Both the position numbers and the translations under genes were made by a program. Below, piece after piece: positions 23,420 through 36,535 of a stretch of 64,000 nt of DNA (position 1 is the first letter of the stretch; each line of letters opens with the position of its first letter). The DNA lies in the NCBI GenBank assembly GCA_003508835.1, contig PUFA01000022.1, positions 6,014,001-6,078,000 of the forward strand, read 5' to 3'. This DNA comes from Eonycteris spelaea. Lineage: Eukaryota; Chordata; Mammalia; Chiroptera; Pteropodidae. The notes beneath the pieces were generated by a model. That model was given only the letters and a program-made list of their open reading frames with translations, was not told where the DNA came from and did no database searches.

Positions 23420-26400
23420 ACCGTGTATACAGCTTGTGCAGTTGGAGGTGGATGGTGGAATCTATGTCTTGGTTTAGATACACTGAGTTTGAGATGTTTG
23501 TGAAACAGGTGAATATGTAAGTTCTGGGGTCGATGGACTCTGATTTGTATGAATAATTTGTAAATAATTGAATGAAGTGGTTTGACTGAGTTTGTTTAGA
23601 GAACAAGCTAGGGAAGAGGACCTAAGAATGGGTCTTAAGGAACTTCAAAATCATGATGGATAGAAAAAAGAGTATACTTGAGAGCAAGTTTATCTTGTTT
23701 TAAATGTATAAAGGGAAATGACTAAAAAAGATATCATTTGATTTTTTTCCCAAAGGAACATACAGAAGAATCACATAAAAAAATAGCAACACATTACTAC
23801 CTAAATTTCATTACTAGAGGTTAAATCATGTCACTTAGAACAGAGCAAGATAAAATTTTAATAATAACTGTCTCATGATTCAGGAAGTTAAAAAGTTAGT
23901 TGATACTATTATAAAAGTGGGTTTCGGCCTCTTTATCTCTGACCTCTTCTATGGTGTATTTTAAATTGTTTAATAGTGTCTAGTTTTTCACTGTTTATCC
24001 AGACAAATTTTTTTTTTTGTTTTGTGCAAAGTATAAATTAAATTTAAAGAGCATTTAGAAAACTATTAAGTTTTGTTAAAATGATGATGTGAGTGCCATT
24101 TTTAATTTAAAAATGAAATGTAATATTTAATAGTTATCATCTATTAAATATTTGTATGTTCATATGTATGTCAATGTCACCTTACTATCCAAATTTTCAA
24201 GGAAATAAAAAGAGATGCATTTATGCATGCTTCTTCCTGAGTTGGTAAATAATACACTTGGTTATCATTGACAAGGAAAAATCTTAAGTAAATCCAGGCA
24301 ACATATACATCTAATCAGATAATCAGGAATTAACATGACTTATAAAATGCATATGTGTAAGATATTATATTGCATTTGTTGCCTTCAGTATAAATAGCTT
24401 TACTTTATTGAAATGTATGAGTAACCTAAAAATGATTATCTTTAAAAGTCAACTTGCTGAATACCCATCAACAACATAGGTTTTCAAAGAAATTTTTGTA
24501 GAGAAGGATAAAGAGAGAAGTCTATATAATACAATCTCTAAGAATTTTTCATTGTAATCTAAACAGCTAATAATCTTGTTATAAAACTAAACATTCCACT
24601 ATATCCTCATGATCATCTATGCTTTCACATACAAAATAAATAAAACTGAGAAATCAGGTATTTAGTTATGATTCACTCAGTTTTTTGATATCAAGTTTCA
24701 GAAAAAATCTATAGTTCAGCTTATTACATATGATTCATGTGGATTTCATTGCATTTCAAAAGAATATAATATTCAAAATTATGAGTTCACAAAAGGCACC
24801 CAATACAACCAAAACAACATATTTCATAAATTTTTGTCTCATTTATCTTTTATGTACATTAACATCTATGTTCAAATGACTAAAATATTCTTTTTGTTTT
24901 TTTTTTTTTTTGAGTGATACAAACTCTCAATCATATAGATAAGTAAAAACTAACAGCAGGAAAAGGAGGAGAAGCCAAGTGTTACATTTGACTTCAGGTG
25001 AATGAAGTGACTACCAACTGTGTAAAATCAATGATGCTAAATTTCGATCTGGTCAAAATATGTTCATGGTATAAAAAATATTCCTTTCTTTTGACAAATG
25101 GATCAATAGAATGGTAGAATAGACAGATATGCAGACTCTTTGTTAGAATGATACATAAACTCTTCATGTATTTTTTTTTTTCCAGAATGGGCATAACAAA
25201 GCAATGTTCCAGACTCTGCGCTCTCCTTTGCCCCACGGTTTACAGTCTTATGTCTTTTCCTTTATAATGTGTTTGATGTGTCAAATGCTACTTTTGGACC
25301 TCAATACTCCCTGGCTATAGGATAGTGAGAATCTGCTTTTTACTCACTGGATTATGTGGCTGACATGTATTGAACGGCAGAGGAAATGCCATTTAGAAAT
25401 TAGAGAGATGAGAGAGACATTGAAGAATAAAATGCGTTTTGTTTTTTTTTCTAATCTTTATTCATTATACCAGATGGCTCACTCAATGATCACTTTTTTT
25501 TCTTTCTTTAAGGCCATCTTACTGATACATTCACCCCTTTGTTATATATTTCTTTTCTTCAAAATTGTGTTTTGATAGCTCTAATGGATAGGTGAGTCTT
25601 ACATAAAGAACAATGGTCCACCTCCAATTACTCTCTAAAATTTGCTCTATCCTCTAGAGCTGCACAAATTACAAAAATCCCTCTGACACAGCCCAGCCTT
25701 CCAAATTCTTCAAGTATTACTGATTCTGCTTCAGATCTTGGCTGACAGGTTTACTTTCTCCTATTTTCATGATAAGATATGGCTTCAAAAAATTTATCCA
25801 TTTGGTTACTCCTCTCCACTCAACCAACATTTAAACTGGGATCTGAATCACAATTAAATTTGGACAGGTACGATATGAGTAGCACAGCCATTAGCTGAAC
25901 CATCAGGTCCTTTCATCTGAATTTGGGTTGTGATTTCATTTTGTAGTCAACGGTCCCATTGCCTTTGCTGGCCACATATCACTCCAATGACTCTTTTATG
26001 AGCTGATAGTCAAATAAAGCCCCTGAATCTTTTATATAGGAATTTATATTAGCTTTTCCATGTGGACACTATCTACTTTCACAGGAATTTAGAAGTTACT
26101 TTTATGTGTAATAAATTTTACATTGTAAATCTCGGCCCGTAATTTTAGCTCCTGAGATAATTCTCTATCAAGTATCTACTTTCCCTACTTCACTGAATAG
26201 GTGAGAAATACTCTCATGTCTTTATTTTTGTTTCAATAACAATGCTGCATAGAACTTAGCACATAAACTGTTATCTCTAAATATTATTTCCACCATAAGA
26301 AAAACAGCAGATTTTGGATCTGGTACAGAGAATTTCAAGCCTAAAACATCTTGTCATATAAGAAAAAAGAAATCTTCAATGGCTAATGTCTATAACTGGT

Positions 26401-27200
26401 AAGATAAAAAAAAAAAAAAAGAAAACAAAGCAAAACAAATTAAGCATCATTAATTATAACTGAAATTAGAAACATAAAAATGCTAAATATATAAATTCAT
26501 AATAATTCCTTATTGGTCCCATTTGGAGGGCACAAACCAACCAAATATTTGTTTTAAAGTTAACAAAAAGAAATGAAAAACAATTTAGTTCCACCTCTGA
26601 ATTGTTTTCTTTATGTATTTTAGCTAATGAAAAGTGTATGAAGAGATATTTCTCTTCATAGAAGTATTTTGGCTGACAGTGAGGTCATGACAGATTTGGA
26701 ATGCATAATTTTACAATTCTTAATGGTTTGTGGGTTTTGTAATGATCGTAAGAAAAACTACCATTCTCTAAAGAGAGAGGAGGCATTGTATTTCACCTGA
26801 CAGAGGCGCAAATACCACCAATGACACAGTTAAAAAAAAAAAAAAAGTCAGTACTAAATCTGATCAAGTATTCAAGCCTACATACCATTTCATAACAAAT
26901 CCGAAATAAAGGATCTGGAATACAATCAACAAAATCCACAGTGCAGAGAACTCTGGAAAACAAGTAATATCATTTCCTCTATGACAAACAAGGGTGATTG
27001 AGAGAAACTTACAGATGAAAGGAGATTTAAGAACATACAGCAAATCACAATACATAGAATTTATTTAGATCTTGATTTAAATAAAAAAGTAATGTTTTGA
27101 AAATAAAAATTTGTACATATGAATACTGACCAGGTTTTGATGATATTAAACATCGTTGTTAAAATTTAAAGACACAGTAGCCATATTGTGGCTATTTTTT
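23420..27200. other. Repeat-poor AT-rich block, no gene seen
   Basis: No dispersed family recognised. Homopolymer tracts: a T-rich run at 24891-24911, T11 near 25172, A15 at 26406-26420 and A15 at 26832-26846. None is preceded by a recognisable SINE or L1 body. Open frames stay below 90 codons. Confidence 0.55.
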
Positions 27201-30200
27201 TATAAAGTTTTTTTTTTTTCTTTAGAGGTATGCATTGCAATGAATGTATTGAGATGATATCACTTCAAAGCAAGATATATCTTGAAATAATAAAAACTGA
27301 GTGATAGTACAAAATAGTTCATTACACTATTCTCTTAATCGTTGTATATGTTCAAAATTTTTCATCATGAAATTTTAAATTATAAAAAAATAGTTTTTAA
27401 ATATCTTATTGTGATTTGAGAAAATTAAAGGTTTAAAGTGCCAAATTTTCACACGGTACAGATGTAAAATCATCTGAAGATGTTTGCTCTGTGTAGTAAG
27501 CTAGTATTTGAAACAGAAATGTTAGTTACTCATTTAGCCAGGGTAGTATTGGTAAAAAATTTTCCTCTCTGTAAATTGATCAAGGAATATTTTGCAGAGG
27601 AGGAAATGTAATTGATATTCTATTTCAATATTTAATTGGAGGGGTGCTAGCAAACACAATAAAAGGTACAGTTTAGCTGGAAAGAATAGAATTTGTATAC
27701 AAGTAAAGCAAATTTGGTGACATTAAAATATTTATTTCTAAAGTGGTAAAAGGGATACGAAATGCTATTTATTTTTCTTAGGTTAAATAATTGAGAGAAA
27801 TGGGGTGCTCATGATGGATTGAAAGCACTTGGGTCCTTTACACTTATCAGCGTTCTTCATCTTTGGGTTCATAGTAATCTTATAATATTAATTAAATCAT
27901 GTCGAAAAAACCATTTCTGAAGAGTAAGAAATGAAGGAAATAGAAATATGAATGGCTTGCTCAAGGGCACCATATAGCATGGCTTTATAATTCTTGTCAT
28001 TTTTATGTTTATTTTGATTTAGCATAGCGCATTTTCTAAACACAGATTCATCAAGAGCAATAATTAATTGTTCTAGGCACACCTTTTTTTAGGGATAAAA
28101 ATATTGATCGGTTGCACACATTTGGAAATGTGGAATCAGCAAAAACATTGTCTTTCTTTTTAGCAGCACGCCTCTAGTCACTTCCCTGAACAATGAATTC
28201 ACCCAAGAGAAGTTTGCATAAAATTCAAACTAGTTTAAATGCTTTTTAAAAAAATGCTGCGTACTGTATTTCAGTTGAGCAGTATTTTTGTCCACTCTCA
28301 AAAAGTTAAGCAGTTTTTAAACATTTTGTCGAAAGCAGAAGTTCAAAAAAATCAAGGTTCTGATCACAGTTTCACTTCTCTTTAGAACAATGCATATGCA
28401 CATTGCTTTTTGGCACTGGAAATTCATTTCCTTAGCAATACTGTTACATATTCTGTGATCCTGTGCTCCCCAAACAAATCTGTAAGCTCAGCAGAGAGTG
28501 CTGCTATCAGACTGCCTCCAACAGTCAAGTCAACCTCTACTCCACTGACAACTGCCTCCCACAAACTTAACTCACTTCCTGGGGGCGAGGGTGGGGCACA
28601 TCCAAAGACTGGCCAGTGTCAGCGTAATACAGACCTGGCTCGCTTTCCTCAACTACAGACCACTCTGAAGTTTCATCTTCACCTCGGAGTTACGTGTTAC
28701 GTCAACTGAGCCTGAAATTACAACTGTGCCACAGTGTTCAATCTGCCTTCTGAACACTCCTGTGTCTTTCTCTTCCCTTCCACACAGAGAGATCCTAAGA
28801 GTACCCCGCAATCAACCTTCTCCACACCAGAATGTCTGCTCTGAGGGAAACTGACCTCTGCCAACAACAACAACAACCAAAACACGAAGAAAAAATCTCT
28901 CTCTCTCTCAATCTTACATTTCAATGCAAATATGAAGACTCAATTTAGAAAAAAATAAGGAAATGTGAAAAAAAACTCCACAAACCCACTATATTTCTAA
29001 TACGAATGAATTTCAATAATAAAGCTAGTTTACATCATTTCAATTAAAAAATAAAAGTATGAGTGATTTAATATATGGAATTTGCTTTATAGTATATGGC
29101 ATCTATTCAATTTATACTTCTCAATTTGGTCACAACCATGCTAAAACACTGATTGCAAGGTATGCTTTATTATATGGAATCCACATTCCCATGACTACAA
29201 GTACTAACTTAAAATTTAGTGCTAGTTAGAGACCTAAAACAAACAACTATAGTTTTAAACAAAATAGAGATTTTTTTTTCTCATTTATATGCCCAACAAC
29301 ACACAGCTTTTGCTTTTTTCCATCACTCTCCTCAATATTAAGCTCGTGATGATAATATGTCTACAAGGGCACCAGCCACGAGGTACTTGTTAGACACATG
29401 TACAGAAAGAACAAAGAGAAATGAGTAAGTGATTAATAACTGCTTACATCTCATTGCCCATCTCTTATCTGAAATGGAGACTGAGAAATCATCTTTTCCT
29501 TGCAGGTGTAAATATTTCTGCCTCCAATATATAGACAGTCTAACAAATACGACTTGGTATTGAGTAGAAAATGAGCGCTCTCTGCCACAGGAGGACTCTA
29601 GAATCAAGAGGCACTGAATTTTTCCACACTCTTTGCCTTCAAGTCATACTTTACAATTTATTTTTCCACAAGTCAGTGAAGTTAATTTTGATAAGTTCTG
29701 CAAGTGTCCCTCCTCAGCAAGGGGTTGTGATTAAGCTCTATTCTGTTTTAACATTTTAAGTGGTATTAATAAACATCTCCGTTAAAACTTATGTATTGGT
29801 TCTATATGTCCATAGACTTCCACCTGCAGTAAAATGACAAATCTTCAGAAGCATGTCCTTCTCCCACTTTCAGTGGCCATTTCCAATGGACATGTTGACA
29901 GATGACATGCTTAGCTGAAGATGCGTTTGCAATTGCAGAATCTTCAGTCGTAAAACGAAACAAATCAAAAAACAACTGTTTTCACTTGCGTGGCCTCAAA
30001 CATTACCCCAGGAGGCAACGCCATAGATGAACTCCATTCTGTGAAGTTGTTCTTCGGAGATTTTATGTTTTAGGGGAGGAAAAAAGTGATATTTCCCAAG
30101 AAAATTCCAACAAATGCTTCAAGATGAATTCTCTGCAAATCCAGCAAACTTTCTGAGTGGTGGAGCAAAAATGTATTTTTAATTCTTGTCACAGTAATTA

Positions 30201-30923
30201 AAAGAAACTTTTTAAAAGAAAATGAGTCAAGACTGTAACTCCTATGATGACAAAGACTTTTCTCACGTTGGATAGGATTGCTGGAATAACACCAAATAAA
30301 CACGGCAGCACCTGCCAGCATAGGAATCAGTCACAATATTTGCCAGAAGAGCAGATGTAGATGTGTTGCCAGGTATTATATGTGCGTTGCTTATATTGTA
30401 ATGCTAACGTTTCTTTTTTTAGACAAAGCTATGGTTGGAAAAGAGATTTTTCTAAACTTTCAAAGGCACCAAATACATTTTTCAGCTTCAGCAATCTACT
30501 CATAAATTAGTAGTTATTCTTTTTAGTGGCATTAGTATGCATATAGCCGAAGAAAAGCAGAATCCTATTGCTTAAAGGGAAGGCAGTATTTCAATCGAAG
30601 TGCATACTGCCTGGAAAGGGCAGAGCTGCATTTTCTTCAAAATATTCATTTCAAAATATTAAAAGATCTTTCGGTATTTTTAGAACAGATAGTGTGATTT
30701 GGTAGCAGAAATGCCTTTGATTTTCTTCCCTTGCTTTGAGGCTTGAACTAACTCAACCATTTCCGAGGCACATACTCAATTTAGTTATCGGTTTCCTGAA
30801 CAGATATTTATGTGGTTTTATCTGCTGCAGTTATTGATAAACTATTTATCAAATCCCTGTCACCAAATTTTGAATACTTTTCCAATTGTTTTAATTCAAT
30901 GAAATGCTAAAGATTTATGGGGG
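27201..30923. other. Repeat-poor block, no gene seen
   Basis: About 3.7 kb with no recognised transposon. A CAA trinucleotide run (28861-28877) and a CT run (28896-28909) are the only simple repeats. 28420-28880 is the least AT-rich part. A 99-codon plus frame (28410-28709) there shows no domain. Confidence 0.55.
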
Positions 30924-30949
30924 AAAGTGTCAGACTATACTGACACTTT
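30924..30949. repeat. Perfect 10-bp inverted repeat (hairpin)
   Basis: AAAGTGTCAG (30924-30933) and CTGACACTTT (30940-30949) are exact reverse complements around a six-base spacer ACTATA. The stem is too short for a microRNA precursor. Confidence 0.85.
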
Positions 30950-31965
30950 GTGGTTTCCTGTTTTCATTTACTTGGGTCTCTAGGACAACTGGTTAACTGA
31001 AATGAATAGGAGTGTTCCCAGTGAAAAGCCTGTTGAAATTACTCTTCCCAAGTCGATCTACTAGTCTGAGGTTGCTTTGGTTCATTTTGTTTTTCAGTAC
31101 CTGTACATTGTCATAGCGGTTCAAATTAGAGACAAAAATATCACCAGATTATGGTATCTTGGCTTATTTTTGTCGCATCTTGAAGGTGTTCATTTGTAGC
31201 ATGGAGGTAATACAAAAATCACCATAAATATAATAGTCTGTATATGAATATATTTACATGTATATGTAAAAATAATGAGTTTTAATTTTAATGTAATTTA
31301 CTGTTAATTTATTTAATTTTATTTTAAATTAGTGGCCCAAATTGTAGCAACTTATAATATTGCTATGATGCTTGTGACCAACAGAAAAAGTGTTTGAAGG
31401 CATATTGGTATGAATAAAAGAAAAGAAATATTGAACTGGTTTCAAACAGTAATGCCCTCATCTAAATCCTCATTAATAACAATAATTATTAAGAAAAATA
31501 TATTAACTATCAACTCTATTAATAACAAATTATTATTAATTATTAGTATTAATTATTAATAACTAACCATTTTATCAACATACTCAATTAGATATAAAAC
31601 TAAATTATTTTTTCTACTAATAGAAAATTATTTTGTAACTTAAGTTAGGAACCTGTTTTCAACTCCTCTGGTCACAGATGTATACATACTATATATTAAT
31701 TAATGAAAAAGTTTTAGATGAATCTCCTTGAAAAATAATTGGAAAGAAATTGTACTAACAGAACATATACATAAGTCATCAGTACATTTAACAGATTATT
31801 TCTTATTTTTTAAACTTATTGGGCAAGAATTTTGACTTCTGAGACTCAATATAAAAAACATTTTTCTATTAAAAAAAACACTTGGCTTTATTAGAATTCA
31901 AGGGGAGAAAGCACTTAAAATATAAACTATATTTATTATGTTGACCAAATTGGTACACATAAATT
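30950..31965. other. AT-rich block with a TAAT/ATTA cluster
   Basis: No gene or transposon. 31470-31562 contains a dense run of ATTA/TAAT cores (for example TTATTATTAATTATTAGTAT), a low-complexity composition that also resembles clustered homeodomain sites. Confidence 0.5.
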
Positions 31966-32120
31966 CAGTACACATTTATTGTAATTATATGCCAGGTTGG
32001 GGAATTCCCAATGTAAAACTCTCTCAAGAACTTTAGGTTTAACGAAGAAAATTGCACACATCTAAAATAAAGGTAAAATAGAACCAGGAATATATGCAAT
32101 AAGGACATAGAGTGATCATA
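31966..32120 (-). mobile_element. L2 LINE 3' fragment, antisense
   Basis: 'CAGTACACATTTATTGTAAT', 'ATATGCCAGGTTGGGG' and 'CTCTCAAGAACTTTAGGTTT' parallel the antisense L2 3' end ('TTTATTGAGTACCTACTATGTGCCAGG...CTCAAGGAGCTTACAGT'). Diverged; right end uncertain. Confidence 0.6.
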
Positions 32121-33115
32121 AAATTCTTTTTTTGAACGATATCAATTTTATTTTTTCTAGGTTAAAAATAATAGAACCAGCTATTACTTTGTTGTTGAGA
32201 AAGTGCTTCTCTCACATCTCAGCTTCTGAAAAGGTGATATGGTTACTAACCAAGATGTGTGTGTGACCACTCTTTACAAAAATTATAGTTACCACAGCTT
32301 TATATTCATTCTTATCATACTCTACAATGTGCAGATACCCAAGGGGGGTGGGGGAATAGGTCACCAGGCTGAAGTAAACACTACAGCATGAGAAACACCC
32401 AAATACATCTCTACAAAATAAATATAATTTTGTGATCACTGTGAAGAAAATGAAATCACTTAACATGAATTTATTTTAAAAAGTATATTGGCACCAGATA
32501 TAATAAGACAATCTCAAAGTACAGATTGAACATAAATCTTTTATGAGGGCAGAGTGTGTATTACTAGTATATGAGAACAAATATTTGACAATTCTCATTT
32601 CTATGAAGCAACTAAGTAAGAATTCAATGGATTTCTTTATGGGGATTGCTTTATTAGTCATGCACATCATTATGTAACATATATTATTGCAATATTTAAT
32701 TTTCTTAAATGATAGTCTTTGATTTTTTAAGTTTATATATTTAAAATAAATCTAGAAAAAATATATTCCATTGAAAGAGAAGCCTCCTCTTCTTTAATTA
32801 TCTAATAAAATAAAATTACAAATAATTGAACTCCCAAAATGAAGCAGTAATATCACCTACTTATAATAACCAGAATCGATTATCCCTTAATTATAATAAC
32901 TACATCTGACTCAATTTGTTTTAGATTTGTTCGTAATTAAATCAGAATAGAAAATATTTTTGTTAAGACTATGGGGATAATAAAGCATTATGTTCTAAAT
33001 ACAAAATAGAACCAACTATTTTATTTGGCACATAAACTTTTCTCACTTTGGCCCAAATTATACTATCTGCATCAAGATCAGCACGGGAAATATTTTCAAT
33101 TAAGTACCAACTCTA
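32121..33115. other. No recognised feature
   Basis: AT-rich unique sequence. Minus-strand frames at 32212-32670 overlap no motif. Confidence 0.5.
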
Positions 33116-33232
33116 AACACTGTTGGTGGCTATGCAAATTGGTATATGTTTTGAAGAGCAATATGTCATTCTATGATGAGAACCTTAAAATAATTATATT
33201 TTGATCTCTTGCCTCTACTGTATATTCTCAAG
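33116..33232 (+). mobile_element. Old L1 (L1M) ORF2 fragment, sense
   Basis: 'ACACTGTTGGTGGCTATGCAAATTGG' and 'TTTTGAAGAGCAATATGTCA' match the L1 ORF2 3' block 'CACTGCTGGTGGGAATGCAAATTGGTACAACC...TTTGGAGGGCAATTTGGCAA'. Short and decayed. Confidence 0.6.
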
Positions 33233-33329
33233 AGATAACAAATTAGAGAGTAAGGTGAGAAGGGGAAGATGTTCAACTAAAATATTTGATAGGATCCTTA
33301 GACTACGAAAAACCAGTTCATTCGCCTCA

Positions 33330-33870
33330 GCGGTGTGGGGTCTTGGTCTGGGTTCCCATAAAAGCAGGGCCTAAGCTAAGCCACGTGCAGCTGGTTTATA
33401 TGGAAAGAGACCCTCAGAAGCAAAAAAGAGGCATTTTGGAAGCATGAGACAGAACCAGTGATGGGTGTGCTGCTGACTGATTTACTATCTTGAGAGACTA
33501 GATTTAGATCTTGCTGTGATCTCCCTGAAGAATCACCCCAAATCCATCTGACTGCTGTCTCTACAAAGGAAGGAAGGCTGGAGCGTTTATCCACTAACCT
33601 CTGAACCCCAGTGCAGGAAGTTTTGACTTGGTATTTTAATCCCTCAGACTTCTCTGGGTTGCCCCAGGTTCCTGGAGTTTTGGAGAGAAACAGTAGGAAA
33701 TTTGAGAGTAACATCAGGACCTTGAAACAATGCTGCTGGGCTACACAGAGACTGTTCACTGCAGCTGCAGGTAGAGTTAATAACGGACGAAGAATCTGTG
33801 AACCTGGGTGCTGCCTGTGCCTGACACAAATAATCGCTTGTTACATTCAAATGAGCTCATGTCCACATTA
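33330..33870. repeat. Candidate ancient LTR-type repeat, family unassigned
   Basis: The start 'TGTGGGGTCTTGGTCTGGGTTCCC', followed by an 'AGCAGGGCCTAAGC' motif and a 'GGTTTATATGGAAAGAGACC' motif, is typical of old mammalian LTR-like repeats. GC content is higher than in the flanks. I could not fix a family or the right-hand end. Overlapping frames on both strands (127 codons minus at 33376-33759, 86 codons plus at 33611-33871) carry no recognisable protein. Confidence 0.3.
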
Positions 33871-34882
33871 AGTGCACTCCGTATTTGTTACACTCTGAAG
33901 ACTTAAGACAAGAGAATTAATGGACATATATGTCTAAACTCTGTAGCTGGTCTTGAGACATTAATTGCTGGCCCTTTCTTCCTCTACTACAAATACTATT
34001 TGCTCAGCTTCAGGCATTTTTCTCAACTTTCCTAGATTGCGTGAGTGCCTATAGGGTATGGTCATTCAGATTTCAATTCCTGAAGGAACAGAGCCCTTAG
34101 GTTTTTTGTTTGTCTGTTTGTTTTGTCCCAGTCAAGCTATAGTTATTGAAATTGCCATTCCAATGTTTTTACTAGATATGGATGCAACAAGAGAGACCCC
34201 AGGAAATTTCTCATGTTCTGGACATACACGGACGTGCCTACTAGCTACACATCAGAATCAAGATAGATTATTCCTCTCCAGTACATAAATTATGTCTTTT
34301 CCAGCTAGGTATCATAAAACGATACCATACATCACCAATGTTCTAATTTTCAAATAGCATCTTGAAGCACAGCACTCCAACTTCTTAGGGTATTATTCCA
34401 AACTGGTGCTTTAGCTAAGCGTCTCATGGTCACTTTCTGAGGTGGCATATTGCAGGATTTCGTTGCTGTCAACCAGGCATTCGGTAAACCCTCAGATCAT
34501 GAAGTCATGAATGTTTGGTCACAGTCTGTCTTCCAGTGATGTTACACCACTTCACGCAAGATTTTTTCATTAGTATACTTTCATTTCTCCTTTCACTCTC
34601 TTTATACTATTATTGTCATACATTATATTTACATGTATGTTCTAAAGCCCACACTCATTGTTATTTAGTCAATTAACTTTTTAAAATATATAATTTTTTT
34701 TTAAAAAAAAATACCCATTTAGTTGCCATGTCTAATGTTCCTTTTATACCTCTAGATTTCAAGCTGTAATCATTTTCTCCCTGAAGGACTTCACTTATAT
34801 TCTTTATAATGTGGATCTGCTGGTGGTGAATTTTTAAAAATTTTGTATGTGCAAAAATCTCTGTTTTTCCTTTTTTTTCAAA
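33871..34882. other. No recognised feature
   Basis: Unique DNA, T-rich near 34680-34700 and 34868-34880. No family recognised. Confidence 0.5.
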
Positions 34883-35270
34883 GATTTTCACTGGGTATAG
34901 AATAAAAGTTTGACAATTTTTTCTTCTCTTCAGCTTTATGTATGTGCTATTGTCATCTTACGACACCATTTTCAATGTGACATCTGCTTTAATCCAAATC
35001 TTTGTTCTACTACTTATAATAGGTTCTTTTTCTTTGGCTGCTTTTAACATTTTCTTTTTATCAGTGTTTTAATCAATTTGATTATAAGGTTTTAGCATAT
35101 CTTTCCTTATGTTTCATATGCTTGAAATTTGTTCAGCCTCGTGGCTCTGTCTTTTTATAGTTTCCATCAAAATTAGAAAGTTTTCAGCCTTTATTTCTTC
35201 TAATACTTTTTGCTGTCTCCTCTGTTTCTCATTGCTCCTGTCCTTCAGGGACTATAATAGATGTCTTTAT
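34883..35270 (+). mobile_element. L1M-associated segment (upstream part of an internally deleted L1)
   Basis: Contains, in order, 'TTTTCACTGGGTATAGAATA', 'TTTGACAATTTTTTCTTCTC', 'TTCTTTTTCTTTGGCTGC', 'CAATTTGATTATAAGG' and 'AAGTTTTCAGCCTTTATTTCTTC'. This series is familiar from ancient mammalian L1 copies ('CACTGGGTATAGAATTCTAGG...TTTTCAGCCATTATTTCTTC'). It directly precedes ORF2 3' sequence, so the two are interpreted as one element with a large internal deletion. Orientation of this part is inferred from that linkage. Confidence 0.6.
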
Positions 35271-35339
35271 TTTTTTCCCATTTACTGATTATTGGATATT
35301 CATTACAAAATAATACACTTTGAAGAACAATATCTAACA

Positions 35340-36535
35340 TTATAAACAAAAATTAAGTCAAAATGGATCATAAATATAAAAGCTAACACTATTACATTTC
35401 TGGTTAAAAATAAAAGAAAATATGCACAACCTTGGATTAGCAGAGTTTTTAGATATGACCACAAGAACTCAAACCTTAATATAATGAATTGATGAATTTG
35501 ACTTTATCAAAATTAAAAACTTTAGTTCTTCAAATGATACTAGCAAGAAAATGAATAGTTCATCACTGCTTAGTAGAAAATATTTGCAAATTACTTGTAA
35601 AGTACCTGTATTTAGAAAAATATAAAGAAACTCTCAAAGCTCAATAACATGCAAACAACCCAATGTAATTAGACAAAGGAATTGAACAGAAACTTCATCA
35701 AAGAAGATATATGGGCAACAAACAAGAATATGACAAGATGTTGAACATCACTAGTCATTAGGAAAATGTGAATTAAATGTGCAGTGAAATACTGCTACAC
35801 ACCTGTTAGAATGACTAACATTTAAAACAAAAGCAAAACAAAACCAAAAAAACTGACTATATCAAATGCTGGCGAGAATATGGAAGAATTGGCAGCTTCA
35901 GACTATGCTGGTTTAACTCTAAAATGATACCACCACTTTGGAAAACAGTTTGATATTTCCTTAAAATATTAAACACAAATCATATGACCTAGTTATTTTA
36001 TTCACAGGTATTTACCCAGAAAAAAATGCTCATAAAAAAGTTTCGTATATTAATTTTTATAACAATCGTGTGTGTAGGAACACCAACTAGAAACAACTCA
36101 AATTTTTGTCAGCAAGGGAATGGGTAAACACACACTGTGCTATGTCCAGACAACAGAAGGTGATTCAGCAAGAAAAAGTAAGTTACTGTGGACATATTCA
36201 GCAGCATGGATTACACAAAATAATTATACTACATTTAAAAATTCAGACATACTCCGCGATTCCATTTAATGAAAGCTCCAAAAACAAAATGAATCCATAA
36301 TGAAAGGAGCACATCAGTGGTTGCAAGGTAAAGGGAATGAGAGATTGAAGAGGGAGAGGATATGAAAGAGACATGAGGACTTTTGGGGCGGGGATAAAGG
36401 ACAGGTTCATTGCCGTGACTGTGACAATTCTTTAAAAAATGTATTCGTATTTCAAATTGATCAAACTGTAAACTGTAAGCAAAGTTTTGCTACGTAGTGC
36501 GTGTTGATTATGCCTCGATAAAGTCAAATATATAT
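35340..36535 (+). mobile_element. Old L1 (L1M), ORF2 3' region and 3' UTR, sense
   Basis: About 1.2 kb collinear with L1. Landmarks are 'GTCAAAATGGATCATAAAT', 'TTTATCAAAATTAAAAACTTT', 'AGAAAATATTTGCAAATTAC', 'AAGAAGATATATGGGCAACA', 'TCACTAGTCATTAGGAAAATG', 'CCACTTTGGAAAACAGTTTG' and 'GGTATTTACCCAGAAAAAAATG'. The 3' UTR has 'CATCAGTGGTTGCAAGGTAA', a G-rich stretch, and 'GATTATGCCTCGATAAAG' at the end. Frames are broken throughout, so there is no active reverse transcriptase. The tail is lost or very short. Confidence 0.9.

Noticed and set aside
25590..26100. Retrocopied mRNA suggested by AATAAAGCCCCTG near 26015
   Set aside because: No A tail, no target duplication and no coding similarity.
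30924..30949. MicroRNA precursor
   Set aside because: Only a 10-bp stem; flanking bases do not extend the pairing.
33376..33759. 127-codon minus-strand frame
   Set aside because: Sits in a candidate old LTR-type repeat, with another frame open on the opposite strand.
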